In this document: one piece after another, positions 35,659 to 43,324 of the stretch
Layout of the letters: each line of letters opens with the position of its first letter
Position numbering within the stretch: the first letter of the stretch is position 1
NCBI GenBank assembly: GCA_964501265.1
Contig: CAZCSK010000011.1
Span: 1-60,144, forward strand
Length of the DNA stretch: 60,144 nucleotides
Reading direction: 5' to 3'
Source of the DNA: CAZCSK01 sp964501265
Lineage (GTDB): Bacteria; Actinomycetota; CADDZG01; JAHWKV01
Translations under genes and position numbers: made by a program
Notes under the pieces: generated by a model
The model's database searches: none
Told to the model about the DNA's origin: nothing
What the model saw: only the letters and a program-made list of their open reading frames with translations

Positions 35659-36485
35659 CCACCGAGCGTCGCATGCGGGACGGCGACCTCGAAATCGCCT
35701 ACTGGGTGCACGGCGATGGAGCGCCGCTCACGCTATTGATGGGACTTGCAACGACCGCTGCCGCATGGGGTCCATTGCCGGCCCTGCTCGGAAGCCAAGG
35801 GTTCAAGGTGATCGTCATCGAGAACCGGGACACAGGGCTTTCAAGTCCGTCGCCGAGCGGATACACCATCACAGATATGGCCGGCGATGCAGCCGCCGTG
35901 CTCGATCAGGAAGGCGTCAAAGGTACAGGCGTTCTCGGCATTTCGATGGGAGGCTTCATCGCGCAAGAACTCGCTCTGACCCATCCCTCGCTAGTGTCGG
36001 ACTTAATGCTGATTTCATCTGGGCCAGGAATCGGCGGGGGAGTGGGTCCGGAGCCTGAGATTATGGTCGAGCTTTTCGCTTTGACCATGATCAAGGATCC
36101 GTCGGCAAGGCTGCGTCGCACGATGGAGTTGCTATCCGGACCCGGTTTCGCCGACGCCAATCCCGGAATCGTGGAGGCCGCAGTCGCGATGGGGTCGTTG
36201 GGAGCCGGGGCCGATTATGACGCGCTGGCAAGACAGTGGACCGCGATCGCGGGCTTTAGCAGCTGGGACAGGCTGGACCGAATCAAAGTACCTACCTTGA
36301 TCCTTCACGGCGACAATGATCCGCTGGTACCGTTGGGCAACGGTCAGAATCTTGCCTCTCGAATCGCGGGCTCGCAGCTCGTCGTTTTGGAGGGAGCGGG
36401 GCACTTGTTGCCGCTCGAACGTCCGGTCGAGACCACGGGTTACATTTTCGAGTTCTTTGCGGAGTCTAGGGAGGGAGCAGCTTGA
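35655..36485 (+). CDS. Alpha/beta hydrolase
   Basis: A 276-residue alpha/beta hydrolase. The nucleophile elbow is GISMGG with Ser as nucleophile, the acid is probably the Asp of GDNDPL, and the His is in GAGHLLPLERP. The oxyanion region differs from the common HGFP, reading LLMGLATTAAAWGPL. It starts at TTG, which overlaps the stop of the LLM gene as TTGA, and its own stop overlaps the next gene in the same way. Esterase or C-C hydrolase activity on the pathway intermediate is likely but not provable. Confidence 0.87.
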   Translation: MTTERRMRDGDLEIAYWVHGDGAPLTLLMGLATTAAAWGPLPALLGSQGFKVIVIENRDTGLSSPSPSGYTITDMAGDAAAVLDQEGVKGTGVLGISMGGFIAQELALTHPSLVSDLMLISSGPGIGGGVGPEPEIMVELFALTMIKDPSARLRRTMELLSGPGFADANPGIVEAAVAMGSLGAGADYDALARQWTAIAGFSSWDRLDRIKVPTLILHGDNDPLVPLGNGQNLASRIAGSQLVVLEGAGHLLPLERPVETTGYIFEFFAESREGAA

Positions 36486-37372
36486 GAGATCTAAGAGACA
36501 AAGTGGTCCTTATCACAGGAGCGGCCAATGGGATTGGGAAGGCGACGGCGCTGGCGTTCTCGAAACGGGGCGCGCGGCTCGTCGTCACCGACATCGACGG
36601 GGCGGGAGCCGAAGCAGTCGCATCCGAGCTCGGCGCAGGCGGCACCGAAACATTGGCTCTCAAAGTTGACGTTACAAGTGAGGAGGCAGTTGCTAGCATG
36701 GTCGCCGAGACCATCGAAAAAATGAGGTCTTTGGACGTCTTAGTGAACAACGCCGGAGTCTTTGTAACCGGACCGGCGGAGTCGACCTCGATGGACGACT
36801 GGAAATGGGTAACCGACATCAACGTCTGGCCACATGTGTATGCCATTCGAGCCGCGCTTCCATATTTTAAGCAGAGAGGGAGCGGCCACTTGGTGCACGT
36901 GGCTTCCGCTGCTGGGATCTTGGGCACGCCGGGGCTGTCCGCCTATTGCATGAGCAAGTTCGCAGTGTTCGGCTTGGTGGAATCGCTTGCCATTTCTCTG
37001 TATGGATCCGGAATCGGAGTTTCGCTTGTCTGTCCGTTATGGGTCAATACCGGCTTGCTCGATCGGGGGAGGGCCAACCAGGATCCCCATCTGGAGTTGA
37101 ATGAAACCGAAGTGCGCTCTCTTGGGAGCGAGTTCCTGAAGGCCACTGGGATTCCTCCGGCACAAGTGGCCGAGGCTATTGTCGAGGGGGTAGAAGAGGA
37201 AAAGTTTCTGGTGTTGCCCAACCCGGAGGTTCTGAAGTTTGCCCAGATCAAATGGTCGGACCCCGAGCGCTACATTCGCCGTGCGGCAGAGGTACAAAAC
37301 GAGCAGCGCAAATTCTTCGGCGAAGTCCCGCGGTCAGCTACGGCGAATATCATGAAGTCCGCGGGCCCGTAG
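36482..37372 (+). CDS. Short-chain dehydrogenase/reductase
   Basis: A 296-residue SDR with the nucleotide motif TGAANGIG, NNAG, and the catalytic YCMSK. It starts at a TTG overlapping the previous stop (TTGA). The C-terminal part is longer than the minimal fold (RYIRRAAEVQNEQRKFFGEVP). It is the last gene of the five-gene operon. The 3' end is notable: the codons for the last residues and stop (GGG CCC GTA G) are also the first bases of the 91-bp direct repeat that borders the accessory region, so the repeat is partly coding here. Confidence 0.87.
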   Translation: MRDLRDKVVLITGAANGIGKATALAFSKRGARLVVTDIDGAGAEAVASELGAGGTETLALKVDVTSEEAVASMVAETIEKMRSLDVLVNNAGVFVTGPAESTSMDDWKWVTDINVWPHVYAIRAALPYFKQRGSGHLVHVASAAGILGTPGLSAYCMSKFAVFGLVESLAISLYGSGIGVSLVCPLWVNTGLLDRGRANQDPHLELNETEVRSLGSEFLKATGIPPAQVAEAIVEGVEEEKFLVLPNPEVLKFAQIKWSDPERYIRRAAEVQNEQRKFFGEVPRSATANIMKSAGP

Positions 37373-37453
37373 GGGTGGTAGAAAACCCCGTTTGCCCTGG
37401 TGAGGCGCTTGTTGTCGAAGGTCTTGGGCACGTGAAAACCGGTTTTGGGCACG
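37363..37453. repeat. 91-bp imperfect direct repeat, left copy
   Basis: It begins GGGCCCGTAGGGGTGGTAG and matches 51504-51594 with 11 mismatches and no gaps by hand alignment (about 88 percent). It overlaps the last 10 bases of the SDR gene. The two copies bracket a 14-kb accessory region. They could be attachment sites of an integrated island or two members of a dispersed intergenic family. Confidence 0.75.
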
Positions 37454-37727
37454 TGAGGGTGTCCTGGAGCGAAGCTCTATCGCCGAACACAGACCGCAGC
37501 GATTATTCGCGTAGAGGGCAGCGATTTTCTTGCCCTCGGCACTCCAACTGACATTGACGGCGAGTGCCGGCAGTTGGGGTTAGACCTCACAAGAACAGGC
37601 TAGGAGCCTGACGGAGATCGAAGGGTGGGGGAGAATGAGCAGATGCCCTTCTCGGATCGCCGACCCAGCGGGCTTTTGCAGGTCGCTTTAACAACGCCCA
37701 TCATGCACACTATAGGAGGTAGGACCG
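37454..37727. other. Intergenic remainder at the left edge of the accessory region
   Basis: With the repeat before it, the gene-free stretch runs from 37373 to 37727 (355 bases). It holds one hairpin, GAGGGCA (37514-37520) with TGCCCTC (37531-37537), a second copy of the TTGGGCACGTGA string near the repeat end, and a strong AGGAGGT ribosome site before the TTG at 37728. No convincing promoter consensus or small gene is visible. Confidence 0.5.
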
Positions 37728-38351
37728 TTGGCTACTTTGACGGACGATTTAGATGCGGTGCGCCAAATCGTGGCGGCGCTTGAACCCTTTGAGCTAGATG
37801 ATCAAGAGCGCATATTGCGTTGGGTCAGAGAAAAGCTCGGCCTTGCGACAGTCCAACCGGATAAGCCGCCCTCGCAACCCCAAACCCCTCAGTTGGATCC
37901 TGCGGCGTCTCCGCAGCAGCATCAGACTCCGTTGGACATCAAGAAATTCGTGGACAGCAAGCGTCCACATAATGATCAGGCTTTTGCGGCTACTATCGCC
38001 TACTACTACCGTTTCGAAGCTCCGGCAGCGGATCGAAAGGAATCCGTATCGAAGGATGACCTCATTGAGGCCTGTCGGCTGGCCGGCAGGGAACGTCTTC
38101 GAGCGCCAGCACAGACTTTGAATAACGCACACGCGGCCGGGCTCCTCGACAGAGAAGATCGGGGGATGTATCGAATCAGCACCGTGGGCGAAAATCTGGT
38201 CGCGATGACATTAGGTTTAACCGGAGAATCCGCCCAATTGACGCCCGCCAAAAGGCGTGCTCGCCGTAGCAAGAAGAAGGCGGTCAAGCGAAAGCCAAGT
38301 CAAAGGAACAAGAAGCCCGCTACAAGAGCCACCGCGCCAACGGCCAAATGA
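37728..38351 (+). CDS. Small winged-helix-like protein with basic tail, unknown
   Basis: A 207-residue protein starting at TTG behind an AGGAGG site. Residues 1-35 look like a short helical segment (VAALEPFELDDQERILRWVR). A Pro/Gln-rich linker (45-68) follows. Then comes a compact region, about 70-165, LDIKKFVDSKRPHNDQAFAAT to NLVAMTL, that resembles a winged helix, with YRISTVGENLV as the last strand and helix. The C-terminus (170-207) is a Lys/Arg-rich tail typical of nucleic-acid contact. It is first in a tight three-gene set with two HEPN-motif proteins (3-base gap to the next). The function is unknown; a DNA- or RNA-binding regulator of the set is plausible. Confidence 0.65.
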   Translation: MATLTDDLDAVRQIVAALEPFELDDQERILRWVREKLGLATVQPDKPPSQPQTPQLDPAASPQQHQTPLDIKKFVDSKRPHNDQAFAATIAYYYRFEAPAADRKESVSKDDLIEACRLAGRERLRAPAQTLNNAHAAGLLDREDRGMYRISTVGENLVAMTLGLTGESAQLTPAKRRARRSKKKAVKRKPSQRNKKPATRATAPTAK

Positions 38352-38354
38352 GGG

Positions 38355-39164
38355 ATGTCAGATCTCTACACTCAAATAGATACGATAGTCCAGGATTTAG
38401 AGAAACTGCGTCGAACGCTGAAGAGAAAATCGACCCAGCAGGTTAGCGCCAACGAAGAAACTGCCATTATCCGCGCCAACTGCCTTGCGTGGTTCAACAC
38501 ATATCGGCCAGCTGTAGCTTTGGTCATTGATGGCGAGCTCTTGGCGCGCGTCGACAGCTCGTACAAGGAACTTTCAGCGGCTTCAGACAGGTCGACCATG
38601 CGGTCCCGCTACGGGACAATGTTGAAAACACTCAAGACCGACCTCAATGCCCTTAAGCAATATTCGCTCACTCCGGCACAAGCCACCACCCCAACCGATG
38701 ATTTGCCGCCCGGGTTCAGTGCCCTCGTCCCCGATGCCAGGATGCGAGAGGTGCTAAACAGGAGATGGGCCGAGTGCGCAAACTGCATTGCAGCCAATGC
38801 CCCATTAGCTGCCACTGTGATGATGGGCGGGCTGGTGGAAGCTATTCTGCTTGCTCGCGTCCACCACCAGGTCGACAAGGGGGCCGTCTTCGGGGCACGA
38901 ACGGCACCAAAAAACACCAGAACTGGAAAGCCTTTGCAGTTAAACGAATGGACGCTCCGCAATTACATCGACGTTGCCCATGAACTAGGTTGGATTTCTC
39001 AATCCGCCCGCGATGTCGGCGAGGTGGTTCGGGACTATAGAAACTATGTGCATCCTCAGAAGGAGCTCTCGCATGGTGTTGTACTAAGCCGAGACGATGC
39101 GATGCTCTTTTGGCAGATCTCGAAGGCAATCGTGCGCCAGGTGATCGGTGAACAGCAGTACTAG
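38355..39164 (+). CDS. HEPN-motif-like protein, candidate defence component
   Basis: A 269-residue, mostly helical protein that I cannot assign to a named family. Its C-terminal third (about 150-265) has a helix with the hydrophobic run ATVMMGGLVEAILLARV and later VGEVVRDYRNYVHPQKEL. This gives Arg226-x6-His233 (and Arg229-x3-His233), the spacing used by HEPN ribonucleases. It begins three bases after the winged-helix-like gene and ends 33 bases before a second protein with a clearer HEPN motif. The N-terminal ~100 residues are coiled-coil-like. An RNase or RNA-binding role in the island is inference from motif and place. Confidence 0.6.
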   Translation: MSDLYTQIDTIVQDLEKLRRTLKRKSTQQVSANEETAIIRANCLAWFNTYRPAVALVIDGELLARVDSSYKELSAASDRSTMRSRYGTMLKTLKTDLNALKQYSLTPAQATTPTDDLPPGFSALVPDARMREVLNRRWAECANCIAANAPLAATVMMGGLVEAILLARVHHQVDKGAVFGARTAPKNTRTGKPLQLNEWTLRNYIDVAHELGWISQSARDVGEVVRDYRNYVHPQKELSHGVVLSRDDAMLFWQISKAIVRQVIGEQQY

Positions 39165-39197
39165 CCGCTGCGTCCGATCGCAAGTTCGTGCGCCTTG

Positions 39198-40310
39198 ATG
39201 ATGCGCTACGCCTACACGACCTTCTACTGGATCAAGGGCATTGCCCCATCGGTAGGGCAGTCGGACGTGCCGATCGCAAGCAGTTCTTCCGCCAACATGT
39301 CTGCCGTACTCACCAGCAGACTGGATCGCCGGTGGCCTCAAGTAGATCGAAACGTCGCGGTCGCGAACACAATCTTGAACCGCATGTCTTTTGGCACAGA
39401 TGCTTCCCTGGGTTTCGAGGGACAGGTCTCCCTGGAGCTCGAAACGATTCAGGAAGAGAGAACTCGAAAATACGGGAGATCCGCCGTATATCTAGTAGTC
39501 GAGTTTTCGGGCCATGCCGACGGAGTCGCCACGGAAGAGCATGAATACGCGGACTTCGTGCTGAGCCGGGACGGACCGTCAAAGTTCGCTATTCGAAGAC
39601 AACATTCGGAGTCGCTTAACGCGATTAGGGTCGCCACCGCACTCTTGCTCGACAGTGTCCTTGGTGTCGAAGCCGTATCGGATGCTGTTACGTTCTGGCG
39701 TTCCGACGGGAAGCACGTCTACTCATACAGGTTGACCGGTTCAGCTCAGGGTTTTGTCTCTCGGCAACTGGATCCAAGCAACCTAGGCGCATCTGGAGAC
39801 GTATTTCACGCGCTTGCGACAGACCATTGGCTGGATTCAGTCACTCGCCTACTTCTCGCCTCGTTCGAAAACTCTCAGGATCGACTCAGGTCTTTCTTGT
39901 TCGGGTGGACGGCACTCGAGATTTTCGTCAACAAGGTCTTCAAGCACCACGGGGTGGCCTTCTTTGCTGCACTTGCATTGGGTGATCATCCGGTCATTAG
40001 CGCTCTATCCTTGAAGCGAGTTCGAGCCGTGACGAAGGACAAGTACACGCTCCTCGACAAGTTCATCCTCATCGTATTGCAACTAAGCCCCGAAGAACCC
40101 AACCAGGATGTGGATGAGTTTAAGCAAGCCAAGGATCGGAGGGACGACCTGGTCCACGGGCAAGTCATCGCAGAAAGTGAACTGCCTACCGAGACCGTTC
40201 AGCGTTTGGCGCGGAAGTATCTCTTGCTACACCTGCATGTCCGAGACAACATCGAGCGGTCCCAAAGGCCACCTACGGGGGCTGGCGACACGCCCGATAC
40301 GGTTCCTTGA
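39198..40310 (+). CDS. HEPN-domain-like protein, candidate antiphage effector
   Basis: A 370-residue protein from the ATG at 39198; a TTG immediately upstream is in frame. The N-terminal ~200 residues are beta-rich (TDASLGFEGQVSLELETI). The C-terminal third is helical: FLFGWTALEIFVNKVFK, then AKDRRDDLVHGQVIAESE with Arg315-x4-His320, then a closing helix. A polar helix pair ending in R-x4-6-H is the HEPN ribonuclease signature, in the style of Apea/abortive-infection proteins. It follows another HEPN-like gene and precedes a methyltransferase-helicase-nuclease cluster. Domain type is a reasoned guess from motif and helix layout. Confidence 0.6.
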   Translation: MMRYAYTTFYWIKGIAPSVGQSDVPIASSSSANMSAVLTSRLDRRWPQVDRNVAVANTILNRMSFGTDASLGFEGQVSLELETIQEERTRKYGRSAVYLVVEFSGHADGVATEEHEYADFVLSRDGPSKFAIRRQHSESLNAIRVATALLLDSVLGVEAVSDAVTFWRSDGKHVYSYRLTGSAQGFVSRQLDPSNLGASGDVFHALATDHWLDSVTRLLLASFENSQDRLRSFLFGWTALEIFVNKVFKHHGVAFFAALALGDHPVISALSLKRVRAVTKDKYTLLDKFILIVLQLSPEEPNQDVDEFKQAKDRRDDLVHGQVIAESELPTETVQRLARKYLLLHLHVRDNIERSQRPPTGAGDTPDTVP

Positions 40311-40648
40311 CGAACCCGAATCTGCGATTTCGGCGCCCACAAGCTCGCGCTGGTATGGGTGACCCGCGGCGATTCGTTTCTTGCTTCACGAGGAAGCTCA
40401 AATCTATTTGCTGTGAAGCGCCGGCCGGTGGCGCGCCGGGCGACGAAGCCGTGCTTTTGCAGTCTGAAATCGAGGAGGCAGCGCGAGATCGACGTCGACC
40501 ACCAGTCTCTGCCGGGGGCCCTCCCAGGCCGGCTACGGCTGGGCCCATTGAGCTGCCCTGAGTCACGGGCTCGCATAACGGACAGGGCGCTGTCGCCAGT
40601 TCCTGAACAACGTTCTACAACCGCAGCCTTCTCGGTAGGATTCAGCCT
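40311..40648. other. Intergenic region between the HEPN pair and the methyltransferase cluster
   Basis: These 338 bases contain one good stem-loop at 40523-40543 (CCCAG-G-CCG / CGG-C-TGGG with a GCTA loop and one bulge), usable as a terminator, and several short GC palindromes (GCCGGCCGG). No gene or clear promoter is seen. A reading frame on the minus strand spans the region but is Arg/Ser-rich without domain character. Confidence 0.4.
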
Positions 40649-43324
40649 ATGAATCTCGGCGAAATCGAACAGCACGTCGCGGAGCTCGATATCAGCCAGG
40701 GCTTCGATCTGATCTACGACTTGCTGCGGGCGTATGGCCTACCGAAAGCCTCGATAAGTCGCCTTCGCAATGGCTCGCATAACCGTTCAGACCGAGAGGA
40801 CGAGCGGCTCTGGAAGGGCAAGGTCTACTACCGCTTAGTGCAGGGGGGAGATGATCTCCACGCCCTGATTGATAGCGCCAAGTCTGATCCGCGGATTCTG
40901 AAGGAGCGCCCCCGGTTCCTTATCGTTCGAGACGCTAACCACCTTCTCGCGCTCGACACGAAGAGCCACGACACGCTCGACACGCCCCTGTCTGCACTGC
41001 CCAGCCACACAGCGTTCTTCCTGCCGTGGGCTGGTATCGAAAAGACTCAGCTCGAGAGCCTGAACTACGCGGACATCAAAGCCGCCGAGAAGATGGCGCG
41101 ACTCTACGACGAGATCATCAGGCACAACCAGACCACTACTGAGACCGACGTGCATCATCTCAACGTCTTCTTCTCGCGCCTGCTGTTCTGTTTCTTCGCT
41201 GAGGATACGGGGGTGTTCGACAAGGGCCAGTTCACTAACGCGGTGGGCTCCTTCACGGGGGCCGATGGCAAGGATGTGCATCTCTTCCTCGACACGCTGT
41301 TCGCGGTGCTAAACATGGAGCCTTCGATGCGCTCTGGTCTTCCGTCGCACCTCCGCTATTTCGGATACGTCAACGGCAACCTGTTCAACGAGGCCTCTTC
41401 GCCACCTCTTTTCTCTGCCAAGGCCCGTAGGCTTGTCCTCGAATGTGGCACGCTTAATTGGTCGCAAATTAACCCAGACATCTTCGGTTCGATGATTCAG
41501 GCAGTAGTGCATCCCAGCCAACGCGAAGGCCTGGGAATGCACTACACGTCGGTCGAGAACATCATGAAAGTCATCAGGCCTCTGTTCCTTGACGATCTCC
41601 ACGGGGCATTCGAGGCAGCCGCGGATATCCCCGGCAAGTTGCAGAGCCTGCTCGACCGCATCTGCGCGATCAAAGTGTTTGACCCTGCCTGCGGCTCTGG
41701 CAACTTCCTCGTGATCGCCTACAAGGAGCTTCGGAAGCTCGAACACCGCGTCCTTCAGCGAATGGGCGAACTCGACCACAACAAGATCGGGCTCTTTAAG
41801 CTCTCAGGTATAAAGCTCGAGAACTTCTACGGCATCGAGATCGATGACTTTGCGCACGAGATTGCCATCCTGTCGCTTTGGCTTGCTAAGCATCAGATGA
41901 ATGTCGAGTTCAAGGAGTTATTTGGAGTGGAGATCTCGCTCATCCCGCTCAAGGACACTGGAAACGTGCTGTGCGGAAATGCTACGCGCATCGAGTGGTC
42001 AAATGTTCTTTCAACTGAACATGGAGCTGAGGCTTATGTACTTGGAAATCCTCCGTACCTTGGCTCCCGAAACCAGTCGAAGGAGCACAAGGCTGACCTT
42101 AAGCTGCATCATTCTCGGTACAAGAGTCTTGACTACGTTTGCTCGTGGATCGTTCTCGCGGCGAAGATGTTGGCAGAGGGACGAGTCGAGGCCGTGGGAC
42201 TTGTGGTCACGAATTCCGTCACGCAAGGCGAACAGGTCAGCATACTTTGGCCCGATGTCTTAGCGAGCGGGATAGAGCTCGCCTTTGCCCACCAATCCTT
42301 CCGATGGACGAACGAAGCTAAAGGTGGTGCGGGAGTTACATGCGTTGTGCTTGGCCTTAGGCGTGGCCCTGTCAAGCGAAAAAAAGTGTACTCGAGTGGT
42401 GTTGTGAAGGAAGTTTCGAATATCAGCCCGTACCTTGTGGAGGGAAGCAATGTTACGGTGCAGAGGGCAAGTAAGAAGCTTGCCTCTGTTCTTCCTTCCA
42501 TGAGTTATGGGTGCTTGGCGAACGACGGCGGGCATTTATTGCTTACAAGGGTTGAGCGCGACCAGCTTCTTTCTGTGTTCCCGGCCGCGGCCCGTTGGGT
42601 CAAACCATTCATAGGTGGAGCAGAGTTTCTGCACGGCCAAGAGCGATGGTGCCTGTACATCGCCGACGCTGAGGCAGCGCCCGCGGCAGCAATCCCTGAG
42701 ATTGCAGCAAGGTTAGAACGGGTCAAGAGACACCGGCTGGCAAGCACCGAGCCAAGTACCAACAAGCTTGCTGAAACGCCGACTAGATTCTACTTCTCTT
42801 GTTACCGAGACTCGGAATGCATGATCGTTCCGCGGACGACTTCTGAGCGCAGGCAATACGTTCCAATCGGGTACCTTGGCAGTGATGTTGTGATCTCCGA
42901 CGCCGCGAATGCGATCTACGACGCGGAGCCATGGGTGTTTGGACTGATTCAGTCGCGGATGCATATGGTGTGGGTGCGCGCGGTAGCGGGGCGCCTTGAA
43001 TCTCGAATCCGATATTCGGCTGTGCTCTGCTACAACACCTTCCCAGTGCCCGATCTGCCAGCTGCGACCAAGGCTGCATTGGCCGATCACGTGTTCGAGG
43101 TATTGGATGCGCGTGAGCAGTTTGCCGAACAGACGCTTGCTGAGTTGTATGACCCGGACAAGATGCCCGAGGTGTTGCGACGAGCTCATCGACGATTAGA
43201 TGAGGCTGTCGATCAACTTTATCGGAAGCGCGAGTTCACCTCGGACGAAGAACGGCTGGAACTACTTTTCCAGATGTATGCAGCGATGACCTCAGCGAAG
43301 GACGGAGCGTCGATCGGTGCCTAA
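40649..43324 (+). CDS. DNA adenine methyltransferase of the MmeI/YeeA type
   Basis: An 891-residue protein. The N-terminal domain (1-130) ends in FLIVRDANHLLALDTK and FFLPWAGIEK. A helical spacer (about 140-340) contains GLGMHYTSVENIMKVIRPL. The methyltransferase core has motif I DPACGSGNF (345-353) and the catalytic NPPY (467-470) of gamma-class N6-adenine enzymes. The rest is a target-recognition domain (about 600-780) and a C-terminal helical domain. This is the order of MmeI-like single-chain enzymes. The N-terminal D-x7-D-x-K (Asp95, Asp103, Lys105) could imitate a PD-(D/E)XK site but may be structural. It overlaps the helicase gene by 8 bases. It is probably the modification or recognition subunit of a defence system. 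Confidence 0.88.
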   Translation: MNLGEIEQHVAELDISQGFDLIYDLLRAYGLPKASISRLRNGSHNRSDREDERLWKGKVYYRLVQGGDDLHALIDSAKSDPRILKERPRFLIVRDANHLLALDTKSHDTLDTPLSALPSHTAFFLPWAGIEKTQLESLNYADIKAAEKMARLYDEIIRHNQTTTETDVHHLNVFFSRLLFCFFAEDTGVFDKGQFTNAVGSFTGADGKDVHLFLDTLFAVLNMEPSMRSGLPSHLRYFGYVNGNLFNEASSPPLFSAKARRLVLECGTLNWSQINPDIFGSMIQAVVHPSQREGLGMHYTSVENIMKVIRPLFLDDLHGAFEAAADIPGKLQSLLDRICAIKVFDPACGSGNFLVIAYKELRKLEHRVLQRMGELDHNKIGLFKLSGIKLENFYGIEIDDFAHEIAILSLWLAKHQMNVEFKELFGVEISLIPLKDTGNVLCGNATRIEWSNVLSTEHGAEAYVLGNPPYLGSRNQSKEHKADLKLHHSRYKSLDYVCSWIVLAAKMLAEGRVEAVGLVVTNSVTQGEQVSILWPDVLASGIELAFAHQSFRWTNEAKGGAGVTCVVLGLRRGPVKRKKVYSSGVVKEVSNISPYLVEGSNVTVQRASKKLASVLPSMSYGCLANDGGHLLLTRVERDQLLSVFPAAARWVKPFIGGAEFLHGQERWCLYIADAEAAPAAAIPEIAARLERVKRHRLASTEPSTNKLAETPTRFYFSCYRDSECMIVPRTTSERRQYVPIGYLGSDVVISDAANAIYDAEPWVFGLIQSRMHMVWVRAVAGRLESRIRYSAVLCYNTFPVPDLPAATKAALADHVFEVLDAREQFAEQTLAELYDPDKMPEVLRRAHRRLDEAVDQLYRKREFTSDEERLELLFQMYAAMTSAKDGASIGA

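Noticed and set aside
37363..37453. The 91-bp repeat as a decayed tRNA gene
   Set aside because: It shares only GGGCCCGTAG with the tRNA; there is no D, anticodon or T arm after that.
40199..40675. A 158-codon minus-strand open frame across the gap before the methyltransferase
   Set aside because: Composition is Arg/Ser-rich and low in hydrophobic periodicity. It overlaps the 3' end of the HEPN gene and the methyltransferase start on the other strand. No family resemblance.
40649..41010. An N-terminal PD-(D/E)XK endonuclease in the methyltransferase, making it a type IIG enzyme
   Set aside because: The D-x7-D-x-K at 95-105 lies in a block I recall as generally conserved in the YeeA-like group. 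The evidence is too weak to call a nuclease; kept only as a remark.
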